Source: a virus. Taken from it: a stretch of 20,131 nucleotides of DNA. The stretch's first letter is position 1. Each line of letters starts with the position of its first letter. Shown piece by piece: positions 1 to 8,541 of the stretch. The notes beneath the pieces are model-generated. The model had not been told where the DNA came from. It was given only the letters and a program-made list of their open reading frames with translations, and did no database searches. The translations under genes and the position numbers were made by a program. The stretch spans positions 1-20,131 of IMG/VR virus record IMGVR_UViG_3300006869_002135; one strand, 5' to 3'.

Positions 1-822
1 AAGTTTGGACCTTTGGGGGATGAATATCATTTAGATGGATTTGAACAAAGAGAGGATTATGAGGATTTAAAAGACCAGTTTTGGGTGTGGATGGATAAGA
101 ATTCACAACACCTAAGACAGTTTCAAATATTAGGAGGAGAACCATTCTACATTCCAGAATGGGAAGAATGTTTAAGATTTTTTGAAGAAAGAGAACATCC
201 AAATCTTCGATGGAAAATATTTTCAAATCTTAAACACAACCCAAGAAAATTTAAAAAAGTAGTTGAAAGATTACAGAGATTAATTGATTCAAAAAAGTTA
301 CTTACATTCCAAGTAGTGTGTAGTATAGATAACTGGGGACCTCAAGGTGAGTTAGCCAGACATGGTATGGATTTAAAAGTATGGGAAGAAAACTTTAACA
401 CCATGCTATATGATTCAGATATAGAAATTATGATACATTCAACTATATCTCCAGTTACCATGTCAACTATGCCAGACCTATATAGAAAAGTTATGGAATG
501 GAGAAAAGTTAAACCAATGGATCTTAGTTGGAATATTATAGCCAACCCTACTTTTATGGCACCTGAAATTATGGGGCATCATTTAGGTAAGTATTTTGAT
601 GAACTATTAGACGTGGTACACGATATAGGACATTGGCGTAAGGTTCTTGAAGGATTTAAACAGCAGGTAGTTTCCCATGAAGTAGATTTTGTGAGACTGA
701 CTAAACTGGAAAATTATCTAGACAACATAGATAAAAGAAGAGGTACTGATTGGAGATCAATTTATCCAGAAATTGTCGAGGTAATAAATACAAACCCAGA
801 TAGATATGAAGATAAAACCTAA
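1..822 (+). CDS. radical SAM protein, C-terminal part (5' end outside window)
   Basis: The frame is open from base 1, so this gene is cut by the left edge; the TTG at 13 is not its real start. What remains is 273 codons. It keeps the second half of a radical SAM fold: the GGEP motif (about residues 45-48 of the visible part), which in this superfamily contacts the amino group of S-adenosylmethionine, and a later block with SIDNWG, E, RHG and W that lines up with the SIDGxG...EYxRxG block of the next gene. The CxxxCxxC cluster motif should lie upstream and is not visible. The C-terminus (RRGTDW, YPEIVE) looks complete. It overlaps the next radical SAM gene by 17 nt, so the two are probably translated from one transcript. 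The substrate is unknown. Confidence 0.85.
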   Translation, partial: KFGPLGDEYHLDGFEQREDYEDLKDQFWVWMDKNSQHLRQFQILGGEPFYIPEWEECLRFFEEREHPNLRWKIFSNLKHNPRKFKKVVERLQRLIDSKKLLTFQVVCSIDNWGPQGELARHGMDLKVWEENFNTMLYDSDIEIMIHSTISPVTMSTMPDLYRKVMEWRKVKPMDLSWNIIANPTFMAPEIMGHHLGKYFDELLDVVHDIGHWRKVLEGFKQQVVSHEVDFVRLTKLENYLDNIDKRRGTDWRSIYPEIVEVINTNPDRYEDKT

Positions 823-2164
823 AGACGGGAATAAAACATTTTGTATGGCACCATTTAGTCATACATACCTTTCTCCTCAAAGTGAAAGAAGAATGTGTTG
901 TGCATCTAGAGAAACAGCTGAATTTGCATCACAATACCTTGATCTTAACAATGCTACAGACCATAAAGACTTAGCAAAATACAACCCCACAACCTTAAAA
1001 GATCATTGGAATTCAGAGTATATGAAAAAGGTTAGGCGAGATCTTATGGCTGGAAAAGTTATACCTCAATGTCAGGTCTGTAATAATCAGCTTTTAAACA
1101 TTTCTATATACAGAACATATTTTAACCAAACTTTATTTCCACATAAAATTGATGAAGCTTTTGAAAAGACCCATGATGATGGTTATACTGAACTTCCTCC
1201 TATATCATTTGACTATAGAGTAAAAAACTTATGTAACTTTAAATGTAGAATGTGTGGAGACCAATTATCTTCTTCTTGGGAGGCAGAACGAAGAGCAATG
1301 GGTGATTATGATAGAGAAGGTAACGCAGATTTTTGGGCATTGAAAAAGTTTAAACCTGCTATTGAAAAATTTCAAGAGGAGGTTGCAGAAGCCGAATTGT
1401 GGGAAGCGGTAAAGAATGGTACTATCGAAGAAATATATTGGGTAGGAGGAGAACCTTTAATGTGGGAAATTCATTGGGAGATTATGGAGTATCTCATTGA
1501 ACATGATTTAGCTAAAAATGTGTGGATTAGATACAACACTAATTTTTCTCGTACAACATACAAACACTGGGATTTAAGAGAGATGTTACCTCATTTTAAA
1601 CAGGTACAAATTTGTGCATCTATCGACGGTACAGGTGAAATAGTTGAATACGTAAGACACGGTATAAAATGGGATCAATGGATAAGTAACTTTAAAGATT
1701 TTTTATTTTTAAATAAACAGTACGGTGAATATGGAATAGCTTTTGATTTAACTATAACAACCCCAGGTTTATTTAGTCTTAAAGACTTATTTGACTTATC
1801 ATTAGAATTAGATGTACATACGTTAATAAAAACTACCTTTGCTTTCGACAGTTCTATTATGATGTGCCCACAGGTACTACCAAGGGATTTATATGATGAA
1901 ATCATAGATGATCTTATAGCATACATACAACCTAAAGTTGAAAAACACCCTAAACACAAACACTGGATAGACAGTTTAACAGACCTAAAAGAAAGACAGG
2001 TATTTCAAGAACAATACCCAGATTGGAGAGAAGGTTTAGAAAGAGGTAAAGCTAATCTTTTAAAAGTTGATAAGTGGAGAAAAAACGAAGGTGTGATCGA
2101 TAAAATATACAAAGATAATAACATAAAAGTATACAATTGGTGGAAACAAAATCCCCTTACATAG
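806..2164 (+). CDS. radical SAM protein with N-terminal twitch-like cysteine motif
   Basis: A complete 452-residue protein. The radical SAM CxxxCxxC motif is C143, C147, C150 (LCNFKCRMCG), which binds the [4Fe-4S] cluster that cleaves S-adenosylmethionine. It is followed by SSSW (155-158), GGEP (214-217) and a SIDGTGE...EYVRHG block. Before the core lies a second cysteine set, C13, C31-C32 and C89-x2-C92, which resembles a twitch/SPASM auxiliary cluster site. The C-terminus has no CxxC pair. The ATG at 806 overlaps the previous gene by 17 nt and places the first cysteine 13 residues in, as in its siblings. The gene belongs to a row of six related genes. Radical SAM chemistry is well supported by the motifs; the actual substrate cannot be told. 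The likeliest general role is modification of a peptide, sugar or other small molecule in the cytoplasm. Confidence 0.92.
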   Translation: MKIKPKDGNKTFCMAPFSHTYLSPQSERRMCCASRETAEFASQYLDLNNATDHKDLAKYNPTTLKDHWNSEYMKKVRRDLMAGKVIPQCQVCNNQLLNISIYRTYFNQTLFPHKIDEAFEKTHDDGYTELPPISFDYRVKNLCNFKCRMCGDQLSSSWEAERRAMGDYDREGNADFWALKKFKPAIEKFQEEVAEAELWEAVKNGTIEEIYWVGGEPLMWEIHWEIMEYLIEHDLAKNVWIRYNTNFSRTTYKHWDLREMLPHFKQVQICASIDGTGEIVEYVRHGIKWDQWISNFKDFLFLNKQYGEYGIAFDLTITTPGLFSLKDLFDLSLELDVHTLIKTTFAFDSSIMMCPQVLPRDLYDEIIDDLIAYIQPKVEKHPKHKHWIDSLTDLKERQVFQEQYPDWREGLERGKANLLKVDKWRKNEGVIDKIYKDNNIKVYNWWKQNPLT

Positions 2165-3381
2165 GAATAGAAAAAGAATATAGGGACAAACCTTTTTGTG
2201 TACTACCCTGGATTCACCTAGCTACACACCCTATAGGTACAGTAACACCATGCTGTATAACCGATATGAAAGACGGTGTTTCTACAGCAGCAGCTGATTT
2301 TGACGACAAGTACCATCTGTTTTTATCCAAGGATAGTTTAGAGTCAATAGCAAATTCAAAGAAGTTTAAGCAAGTTAGGAAACAAATGCTTAACGGTGAA
2401 CAACCTCATGTGTGTAGAAACTGTTACAAGTATGAAGAAGGTGGTGTTGATTCTAAAAGAATAGAAGAAAATAAGGTATGGGAAAAATACATCGAAGAAT
2501 GTTTTTCTAACACCAGAACAGACGGGTCACTAAAAGAAGTTAATTACAAGTATGTTGAATTAAGACTAGGTACAGTATGTAATTTAAAATGTATTTCATG
2601 TAATCCATTCTCATCAAATAGATGGCATCAAGATTTACATGCTTTTAAAGATACTGAGTTTAGTAACATGTACTATAGAAATGATATTAAGACAGAGTGG
2701 TATAGAGACTATGATTTTTATGACGAACTTTATAGTAGATGTAATGGACTTGAAGAAGTATGGATAAACGGAGGAGAACCTACACTGATAAAAGAACACG
2801 GATATTTTTTAGAAAAGTTTATTAATGACGGTACCAGTAAAAACATAGACCTACATTATAGCTTAAACTGTACACAATTTCCTGATAAGTTTATAGAAAT
2901 ATGGAAACAATTCAGAAAAATAAAAATACATTTATCTATAGATGATCTTGCTGAAAGAAATTATTATATTAGATTCCCTTCTGATTGGAATATTATTATG
3001 GAATCTTTTAATAAAATATTAAAATATAGAGATAGATTTAATCTTGAAGTTTGTCAGACGGTAAGTGCACTCAATGTATCTAATATAGATAACTTTAAAA
3101 AATTTACTTTAGATCACGATTTAATTATAGGACATAATTTTGTACACTACCCATCACATCTACAGGTAAACCTTATTCCTGATGAAATGAAGCATAAAAT
3201 ATTAGATAATTTAAAGTACCTTAGAGATGATGAAACTCAAAGATTAAAAATTGAATTATTTAAAGAATATACACAAAAAGAAGTAGATAGATTTTATAGC
3301 TTTATTAACATAATGGATAAAACTAGAAATGTTAAAATAGGAGATTATCTCCCAGAATGGAAACCTTACTTCAATGGATAA
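2137..3381 (+). CDS. radical SAM protein with N-terminal twitch-like cysteine motif, TTG or GTG start
   Basis: About 414 residues. The core motif is C148, C152, C155 (VCNLKCISC) and GGEP is at 212-215. The N-terminal auxiliary set is C21, C39-C40 and C93-x2-C96, with a glycine five residues before C39 as in the CX9-15GX4C half of a twitch/SPASM site. The start is not ATG: an in-frame stop (TAA, 2119-2121) lies just upstream and no ATG occurs before the first conserved cysteine, so TTG 2137 or GTG 2140 must be used. This overlaps the previous gene by up to 28 nt, which suggests translational coupling. The SSSW after the core cysteines in several siblings is SSNRW here, and the SIDGxG block has become SIDDLA, so this copy has diverged from its neighbours and may act on a different substrate. 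Confidence 0.9.
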   Translation: MVETKSPYIGIEKEYRDKPFCVLPWIHLATHPIGTVTPCCITDMKDGVSTAAADFDDKYHLFLSKDSLESIANSKKFKQVRKQMLNGEQPHVCRNCYKYEEGGVDSKRIEENKVWEKYIEECFSNTRTDGSLKEVNYKYVELRLGTVCNLKCISCNPFSSNRWHQDLHAFKDTEFSNMYYRNDIKTEWYRDYDFYDELYSRCNGLEEVWINGGEPTLIKEHGYFLEKFINDGTSKNIDLHYSLNCTQFPDKFIEIWKQFRKIKIHLSIDDLAERNYYIRFPSDWNIIMESFNKILKYRDRFNLEVCQTVSALNVSNIDNFKKFTLDHDLIIGHNFVHYPSHLQVNLIPDEMKHKILDNLKYLRDDETQRLKIELFKEYTQKEVDRFYSFINIMDKTRNVKIGDYLPEWKPYFNG

Positions 3382-4654
3382 ATTAGAGAACAAATCAATC
3401 TGTTTAGCTCCTTGGCTTTCTATACATACTTGGCCAGATGGTTCTACTTTTCCATGCTGTGTTTGGGATTCAGATGACCCTATAGGAAACATTAACGATA
3501 CGGATTTAACTACTATTTGGAACAATAGTAAGTTAAGAGATGTTAGAGTTAAAATGCTTAACGGAGAGAAAGTAAAATCATGTGAGAGATGCCATAAGTT
3601 AGAGGAACTAGAACCTTACTCATATAGGTTAAAAATAAATAAAGACTTCAACGACAGTTTCGATATTATCGAAAAAACCGATAAAAACGGTAACGTTGAA
3701 GAAATGAAAATTAAACTGTGGGATTTTAGATTATCCAATTTTTGTAATTTAAAATGTCGTAGTTGTGGTATTAGTTTAAGTTCATCATGGTACGGAGATT
3801 TAATTGAACTTAAACCTATGTTAAAAGGTAAAATAAAAGCACTTATTTCTGTAAACGACAAAGTTTCATTTATGGATATGATTGAAAATCAATACGACTA
3901 TGTAGAAGAAATTTATTTTGCCGGAGGAGAACCTTTAATTACACCAGAACACTATACAATTTTAGATAAATTAATAGAAAGAGGAAATACTAATATTAGG
4001 TTACGGTACAGTACTAACCTTACAAACCTAGTCTATAAAGGTAAGCATATTTTTGACTATTGGAAGCATTTTCCTAATTTAGAGGTTTTAATTAGTTTAG
4101 ACGGAGTTAAAAAACAGGGAGAATATATTAGAAAAGGTTTAAACTATAGTGAGTTAAAGCAGAATGTTTACGCTCTTAGAGACAGTGGGTTGACTTTTAC
4201 AAAGGTTGGGTTTATGGTTACATACGGAGTACTAAATTATGAACATTTATTTGACATAATTTTAGAATTTCTTAAAGAAGATCTTACAGATAAAGATTTT
4301 CCTGTTCATGGTAGATATAATTTAAGAGAAATTTTATTTAGTCCAATTTATCGACCTCAAAATTTAGACTGTAGTTACTTACCATCTACGTTTAAAAAAA
4401 GATACTTTCAAAGACTACAAAACTTTGGTCAAGAACTCGATAAAATAGACACTCACGAAAAAGTAAAACAAGATTTAATTGGTAAGTTAAAATCTGTTTA
4501 CGAACATAGTACACAAAATCAGTACAGTCGCAGCATTATGGAATCTTTTGTTAGGGATACAGTAAGATTAGATGAAGTAAGAAAAGAAAAATTTAACGAT
4601 GTTTTTGAAGGCATTGATCTTTTTAACGATTATACAAATGATAGTTTAATATAA
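3374..4654 (+). CDS. radical SAM protein with N-terminal twitch-like cysteine motif
   Basis: A complete 426-residue protein. It has the cleanest auxiliary motif of the set: C10, G23, C28-C29, matching CX12GX4C, then C70-x2-C73. The radical SAM cluster motif is C124, C128, C131 (FCNLKCRSCG), followed by SSSW (136-139), GGEP (184-187) and a SLDG...GEYIRKG block. The ATG at 3374 overlaps the stop of the previous gene by 8 nt. No Shine-Dalgarno sequence is visible. A stretch between the auxiliary site and the core (about 88-118) is charged and probably a linker. After its stop, 6 nt separate it from the glycosyltransferase-like gene, so it is very likely co-transcribed with that gene. Radical SAM assignment is firm; substrate unknown. 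Confidence 0.92.
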   Translation: MDKLENKSICLAPWLSIHTWPDGSTFPCCVWDSDDPIGNINDTDLTTIWNNSKLRDVRVKMLNGEKVKSCERCHKLEELEPYSYRLKINKDFNDSFDIIEKTDKNGNVEEMKIKLWDFRLSNFCNLKCRSCGISLSSSWYGDLIELKPMLKGKIKALISVNDKVSFMDMIENQYDYVEEIYFAGGEPLITPEHYTILDKLIERGNTNIRLRYSTNLTNLVYKGKHIFDYWKHFPNLEVLISLDGVKKQGEYIRKGLNYSELKQNVYALRDSGLTFTKVGFMVTYGVLNYEHLFDIILEFLKEDLTDKDFPVHGRYNLREILFSPIYRPQNLDCSYLPSTFKKRYFQRLQNFGQELDKIDTHEKVKQDLIGKLKSVYEHSTQNQYSRSIMESFVRDTVRLDEVRKEKFNDVFEGIDLFNDYTNDSLI

Positions 4655-4660
4655 ATTGGA

Positions 4661-5968
4661 ATGGATATAAATAGCAAACCTATAAAACTTAAACGCCCAG
4701 TATACTTTGTTGGAGAAGGGTATTACCATGTAGTAGACACTAAACAAGCTGTTTTTGGCAATTTTCACCACTTTGGATACATAGAACACGTTGTAATGTC
4801 ATATGTAGAACAAACTGAAGTTACCGCACCATTAGTTATTTTACAGGAAACTAGATACCCGTACGATAACTACATAGAAAAACTAGATGAAATGTTATCT
4901 AGTTACAAAATTGATAGTACCAATGCGTTTTTTTATATATTTACCGAACAAGAACCAAGACCAGCAACTTATTCATTCTGGGTTCCATACTTGCTTCAAA
5001 AGTTTAAAGTTCCTGCAAATAACATTGTTTATATGAACAGTGTGAAGTGTGAGTTAGACTCCGATTTACCGATTAATGTTGTATCCAACCCACTATTAGG
5101 TATAAAGTTTGCTTCTAATCACACAGATATAGCTTCATATAGAGCCGAACATGAAATCAATATGTTTTCTACAAAAAATAAATTATTTAGTAACCTGGTA
5201 CGTAGACTAAACATATCTAGAGTTTTAACTACAGCAGCACTAATGAAAAATTTTAACAAAGACCAATATGTACTCAGCTGTGGCGAAGACGATATTGTGA
5301 AGTTTGGTTCAAGTCACGAAAATTTTTATAACAGAATTGCTGCAAGTGTAGGTCATGATTTAAATTTTATGAGTAAACTACCTATCAGGTTTGATTCTAA
5401 ATTAGATGTTACCGTATCAAGCGGACATCAATTTAAAATGACAGACAGGTCTTTACAAACTTGTTTATTTGAGGTTGTTCATGAAACGGTAGGTGCTCAG
5501 GATATTTTTATGGAGCAATCGGTAATGACGGCAGATAATTTCTTTTGCGTCACTGAAAAATCTTTTAGACATGCATTTAATTTACAAATTCCTATTTTTA
5601 TGAGTAGGGCAGGGTTTTACAAGTGGTTTTATGAAACTTTTGGCCTTAGACCTTATAAAAGCATTCCATGGCAAGAATGGGACGAGATGCAAGACTACCA
5701 CACAAAGGTAAATTCTGTAGTGAAATTTTTAAAATCTATTAATAAACAGGATTATCAAAAAATATTTGACGAAAATAAAGATATTATACACCATAATGTA
5801 ATAAAATTACGTAATCATGCTATAGTTCACCATTTCTACGCCTTAGAAGTAGCACAAACTGCAGCAGGTATACACTGGGACACTAAGTCATTAAATACTA
5901 CACTAGGTAACTACTTAAGTAAAATAGGTAGCGACCTTAAGACATTTATTCAATCAGCACCAATTTAA
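4661..5968 (+). CDS. putative glycosyltransferase-like protein (GT10/phage glycosyltransferase style)
   Basis: 435 residues with no radical SAM motif, although it sits in the middle of the radical SAM row. The C-terminal half has a pattern I associate with fucosyltransferase-like and related phage glycosyltransferases: a KLFSNLVRRLNISRVL stretch (about 174-189) like the usual N.R...HR..L block, then acidic ETVGAQD (275-281), FFCVTEKSF (294-302) and IPIFMSRAGFY...FG (310-328). In that family the TEK block and the following IPI...G segment lie in the sugar-nucleotide binding domain. The N-terminal 120 residues resemble a Rossmann-like domain. No signal peptide or membrane segment is seen, so it should act in the cytoplasm. 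It starts 6 nt after one radical SAM gene, and its stop overlaps the start of the next (TAATG). The family call rests on pattern memory, so a generic phage protein of unknown function remains possible. Confidence 0.5.
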   Translation: MDINSKPIKLKRPVYFVGEGYYHVVDTKQAVFGNFHHFGYIEHVVMSYVEQTEVTAPLVILQETRYPYDNYIEKLDEMLSSYKIDSTNAFFYIFTEQEPRPATYSFWVPYLLQKFKVPANNIVYMNSVKCELDSDLPINVVSNPLLGIKFASNHTDIASYRAEHEINMFSTKNKLFSNLVRRLNISRVLTTAALMKNFNKDQYVLSCGEDDIVKFGSSHENFYNRIAASVGHDLNFMSKLPIRFDSKLDVTVSSGHQFKMTDRSLQTCLFEVVHETVGAQDIFMEQSVMTADNFFCVTEKSFRHAFNLQIPIFMSRAGFYKWFYETFGLRPYKSIPWQEWDEMQDYHTKVNSVVKFLKSINKQDYQKIFDENKDIIHHNVIKLRNHAIVHHFYALEVAQTAAGIHWDTKSLNTTLGNYLSKIGSDLKTFIQSAPI

Positions 5969-7005
5969 TGGTAGATTTAAATAACTTTATTTGTATTAAC
6001 CCTTTTACCTACACCGAAATAATGGAAGATAGGCAAACTTTCTGCTGTCCACAATGGTTAGAGGAGTATATAGAAGGTGAGACTATAGATTACAAACAAA
6101 GTTGGAATTCAGATAAAGCTCTTAGCATCAGGCAATCAATGGTAGATGGTTCGTTTAAGTATTGTAGTACTTCTAAATGTCCACACTTATCAACACTTCT
6201 TAATACCGGTAAACTTTCTAGAGGACCTATTAAACAAAAAACAGACAGTTTAGTTAGGAGTCTAACTGACGATAGTATGTTAGGGCCTAAAGAAATAAAA
6301 TTTATATTTGATCAAGCATGTAATCTAGCATGTCCTTCTTGTAGAAACAGTTTTGTAAGAAACTCAGAAGAAATATATGTAAATTCTACTACCAAGTTAG
6401 AAAAATTATCGGATGCTTATTCTAACAGTGTAGAAAGCATTTCAATGTCCGGTGCAGGTGACCCTTTTTACAGTCAAACATTTTTTGAGTTTTTACAAAA
6501 TATTGACATTGATAAGTTTCCAAAATTAAATAGAATACATTTACATACAAATGCAATACTTTGGAACGAACATAATTGGAAAAAAATAATAAATTCTCAC
6601 AGTTTTATTAAATCAACTGAAATATCAATAGATGCTGCTACTGAAAAGACTTATAAGGTAGTAAGAAAAGGTGGCAATTTTGAAATACTTACACGTAACT
6701 TGAAATTTATTAGTACATTAAGAGGTATAAAAAGTTTTATATTTTCCTTTGTTGTACAAAAAGAAAACTATACTGAACTTGTAGACTTTCATAGGTATAT
6801 AGAAAGTATTTTTGACCGTCAAATGAAAATGGGACTAGTTTCGGTAACATATACAAAAGTACAGAATTGGGGGAACCTATCTGAGGAAGGTTATAACGAT
6901 ATGGCAGTACACCAACCCAAACACCCAGAGTATAAACTGTTTTTAGAAGAAGTAAATAAATTAATGTCTTTACAAAGCCCACATGTAATAACCAATCTTT
7001 TATAA
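5968..7005 (+). CDS. divergent radical SAM protein (GAGDP instead of GGEP)
   Basis: 345 residues, the shortest complete member of the radical SAM set. The cluster motif is intact (C118, C122, C125; ACNLACPSC). The usual GGEP is replaced by SGAGDP (161-166), which keeps a glycine-rich turn and an acidic residue at the S-adenosylmethionine-contacting strand. The N-terminal auxiliary cysteines are present but respaced: C9, C26-C27, and C66...C71 (C-x4-C rather than C-x2-C). The later block reads SIDAATEKTYKVVRKGG. The C-terminal part after about residue 290 is shorter than in its siblings. ATG overlaps the previous stop by one base, and its own stop overlaps the next start by one base (both TAATG), so all three genes are translationally coupled. 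It is a radical SAM enzyme by motif, but from a different subgroup; substrate unknown. Confidence 0.85.
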   Translation: MVDLNNFICINPFTYTEIMEDRQTFCCPQWLEEYIEGETIDYKQSWNSDKALSIRQSMVDGSFKYCSTSKCPHLSTLLNTGKLSRGPIKQKTDSLVRSLTDDSMLGPKEIKFIFDQACNLACPSCRNSFVRNSEEIYVNSTTKLEKLSDAYSNSVESISMSGAGDPFYSQTFFEFLQNIDIDKFPKLNRIHLHTNAILWNEHNWKKIINSHSFIKSTEISIDAATEKTYKVVRKGGNFEILTRNLKFISTLRGIKSFIFSFVVQKENYTELVDFHRYIESIFDRQMKMGLVSVTYTKVQNWGNLSEEGYNDMAVHQPKHPEYKLFLEEVNKLMSLQSPHVITNLL

Positions 7006-8216
7006 TGGAGTTTAACAAAGATACATTTTGCATGATGACCCATAAAGGTTTTTTTGTTCAACCGGATAGAAAAATAAAACCTTGTTGTGTTTTTACTGAT
7101 TTTGACATTCCAGTATTATATGATGAGTCGAAAACATTTGATGAAATGTTTAACTCACCTCAATTTATAGACTTGAGGCAAAAGATGGATTCCGGCATTA
7201 TACATAAAGGTTGTGAGGGTTGTTTTAACGGTAAAACTGAAATGAGGGAGGGACTCAATACTTTTCTTTTTGAAAACGACTACAATATTTTAAAACACAT
7301 AATACCTGTAGATAAAAAATCTACAAATATACACTACTTGGATTTAAGACTATCAAACCTATGTAATTTTAAGTGTAGAATGTGTAACGAAACTTATTCA
7401 TCGTCATGGGCACAAGAAAAACAAAAGCTAAATATACCCATTTCTAAACTAAACGGAGTATCAGACTTATCAGAGGATTATTTAGACGTTATTAAAGATA
7501 GTATAAAAGATTTAAAATATCTCTACCTTGGGGGAGGTGAACCCTTTATAATGAAAGAAACTTTTGAACTGTTAAATTTACTAACTGCGGAACAAAAGTC
7601 TAAAATTACTTTGGCTCTTAATACTAATTTATCTACCTTATATTATAAAGGATTGGATATACTAGAGATGTTAGGACAATTTCAAAGTGTTTACTTTAAT
7701 GTATCTTGTGACGGTATAGGTAAAGTAGGAGAATATCAACGAACCGGTTTTGACACATTAAAATTTGAACACAACGTAAAGAAGGTTCTTGAAAGAAAAA
7801 ATAAATTTAAACAGTTTGAAATTAGATTTACTTATGCATTAGGTGCGGTTAACATTTTTCATTTACCTGATTTTTTATCCTACATTAAGCAAAAGTTTAA
7901 TTTAACTGAAGATAACGTAGGTGTTGAGTTTATAGAATGGCCATGGTATTATAATATCGGCAATTCATCTCCAAAATTTAAAACTAAAGTAAAAACTTTT
8001 ATAGACAACCTACAGATAAACAAAAACTCAGAACTTTTCAGAAGACTTTCCAGCTACAAGTCTTTTATTGATCAAACCTTTAAAATAAACAACCCTATAA
8101 ACGACATTAATTTTATAAACACTATTGACAACCACAGAGGAGATTCCTTAAAAGAAACCGCTCCTTGGGTTGTAAAAGATATTTTAAACTATAACTTACA
8201 TTCTAAAACAATATGA
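7005..8216 (+). CDS. radical SAM protein with N-terminal twitch-like cysteine motif
   Basis: A complete 403-residue protein. The core motif is C120, C124, C127 (LCNFKCRMCN), followed by SSSW (132-135), GGGEP (176-180) and SCDGIG...GEYQRTG. The auxiliary set is C9, C27-C28 and C70-x2-C73; the glycine seen before the first CC pair in two siblings is an arginine here, so the twitch-like motif is looser. It is the last gene of the radical SAM row. Its start overlaps the previous stop by one base, and the next small gene overlaps its end by 4 nt (ATGA). It lies immediately before the tail module, but no promoter signal separates it from the preceding genes. Chemistry is clear, substrate is not. 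Confidence 0.92.
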   Translation: MEFNKDTFCMMTHKGFFVQPDRKIKPCCVFTDFDIPVLYDESKTFDEMFNSPQFIDLRQKMDSGIIHKGCEGCFNGKTEMREGLNTFLFENDYNILKHIIPVDKKSTNIHYLDLRLSNLCNFKCRMCNETYSSSWAQEKQKLNIPISKLNGVSDLSEDYLDVIKDSIKDLKYLYLGGGEPFIMKETFELLNLLTAEQKSKITLALNTNLSTLYYKGLDILEMLGQFQSVYFNVSCDGIGKVGEYQRTGFDTLKFEHNVKKVLERKNKFKQFEIRFTYALGAVNIFHLPDFLSYIKQKFNLTEDNVGVEFIEWPWYYNIGNSSPKFKTKVKTFIDNLQINKNSELFRRLSSYKSFIDQTFKINNPINDINFINTIDNHRGDSLKETAPWVVKDILNYNLHSKTI

Positions 8217-8458
8217 TTAAACTTACAGAACAAGAAATAGAGCAGTTGAACAACTATAAAACTACCAGAACAAATCTAACTTTAGAGTTTGGTAACATAT
8301 CTATATTAAGAAAGCAATTAGATGAAAGAGAAGAAAATGCTGCAAAATTATGGGCAGGATTTACAAAATCTCAAAATGAATTTGCTATCCAATTAGAAAA
8401 CAAATATGGACGTGGTACCGTAGATACTGACACTGGTGAATTTATTCCAATTAAGTAA
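8213..8458 (+). CDS. small coiled-coil protein of unknown function
   Basis: 81 residues, rich in Glu, Lys, Gln and Asn, with heptad-like hydrophobic spacing over about residues 4-65, so a helical coiled coil is likely. The end has a short glycine-containing tail (KYGRGTVDTDTGEF, about 64-77). It contains no cysteine, no signal peptide and no membrane segment. It overlaps the last radical SAM gene by 4 nt (ATGA), so it is probably translated by coupling. Proteins of this size and shape are, from memory, common near tail genes of marine T4-like phages and remain unnamed there. A structural or assembly-helper role is possible but is inference only. Confidence 0.75.
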   Translation: MIKLTEQEIEQLNNYKTTRTNLTLEFGNISILRKQLDEREENAAKLWAGFTKSQNEFAIQLENKYGRGTVDTDTGEFIPIK

Positions 8459-8469
8459 CTTTACGGTAA

Positions 8470-8524
8470 TTTTAGTCTATTTATATATGTAGTTAACAAC
8501 TGTTTTTACACTTGTTTTAGTCTA
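8470..8524 (+). repeat. direct repeat TTTTAGTCTA upstream of the sheath gene
   Basis: Two identical copies of the 10-mer TTTTAGTCTA lie at 8470-8479 and 8515-8524 in the 111-nt gap before the sheath gene. Each is followed by a TATTTATA motif, though at different distances: it starts 8 nt after the start of the first repeat and 18 nt after the start of the second. This may be a duplicated control region or a protein binding site. In such AT-rich DNA a short repeat can also be chance. Confidence 0.4.
8478..8485 (+). promoter_or_regulatory. TATTTATA motif, distal copy before sheath gene
   Basis: This is the more distant of two TATTTATA copies in the gap before the sheath gene, about 85 nt from its ATG. 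It lacks the final A found at most other copies, so it may be only a partial site. Confidence 0.3.
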
Positions 8525-8532
8525 CTTTAATA

Positions 8533-8541
8533 TATTTATAA
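8533..8541 (+). promoter_or_regulatory. TATTTATAA motif before sheath gene (candidate late signal)
   Basis: TATTTATAA lies 28 nt before the sheath ATG. The same 9-mer or a near match precedes four other tail genes here. Its reverse complement contains TATAAATA, the T4 late promoter core, but on the strand opposite to these genes. A phage late promoter or another expression signal is the favoured reading, by recurrence and position only. Confidence 0.45.

Noticed and set aside
8213-8458. The 81-residue gene as a precursor peptide for the radical SAM enzymes.
   Set aside because: It is coupled to the last radical SAM gene, but it has no cysteine, no leader/core layout and no repeats, and looks like a plain coiled coil of a type seen beside tail genes. 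No other candidate precursor peptide was found in 1-8216.
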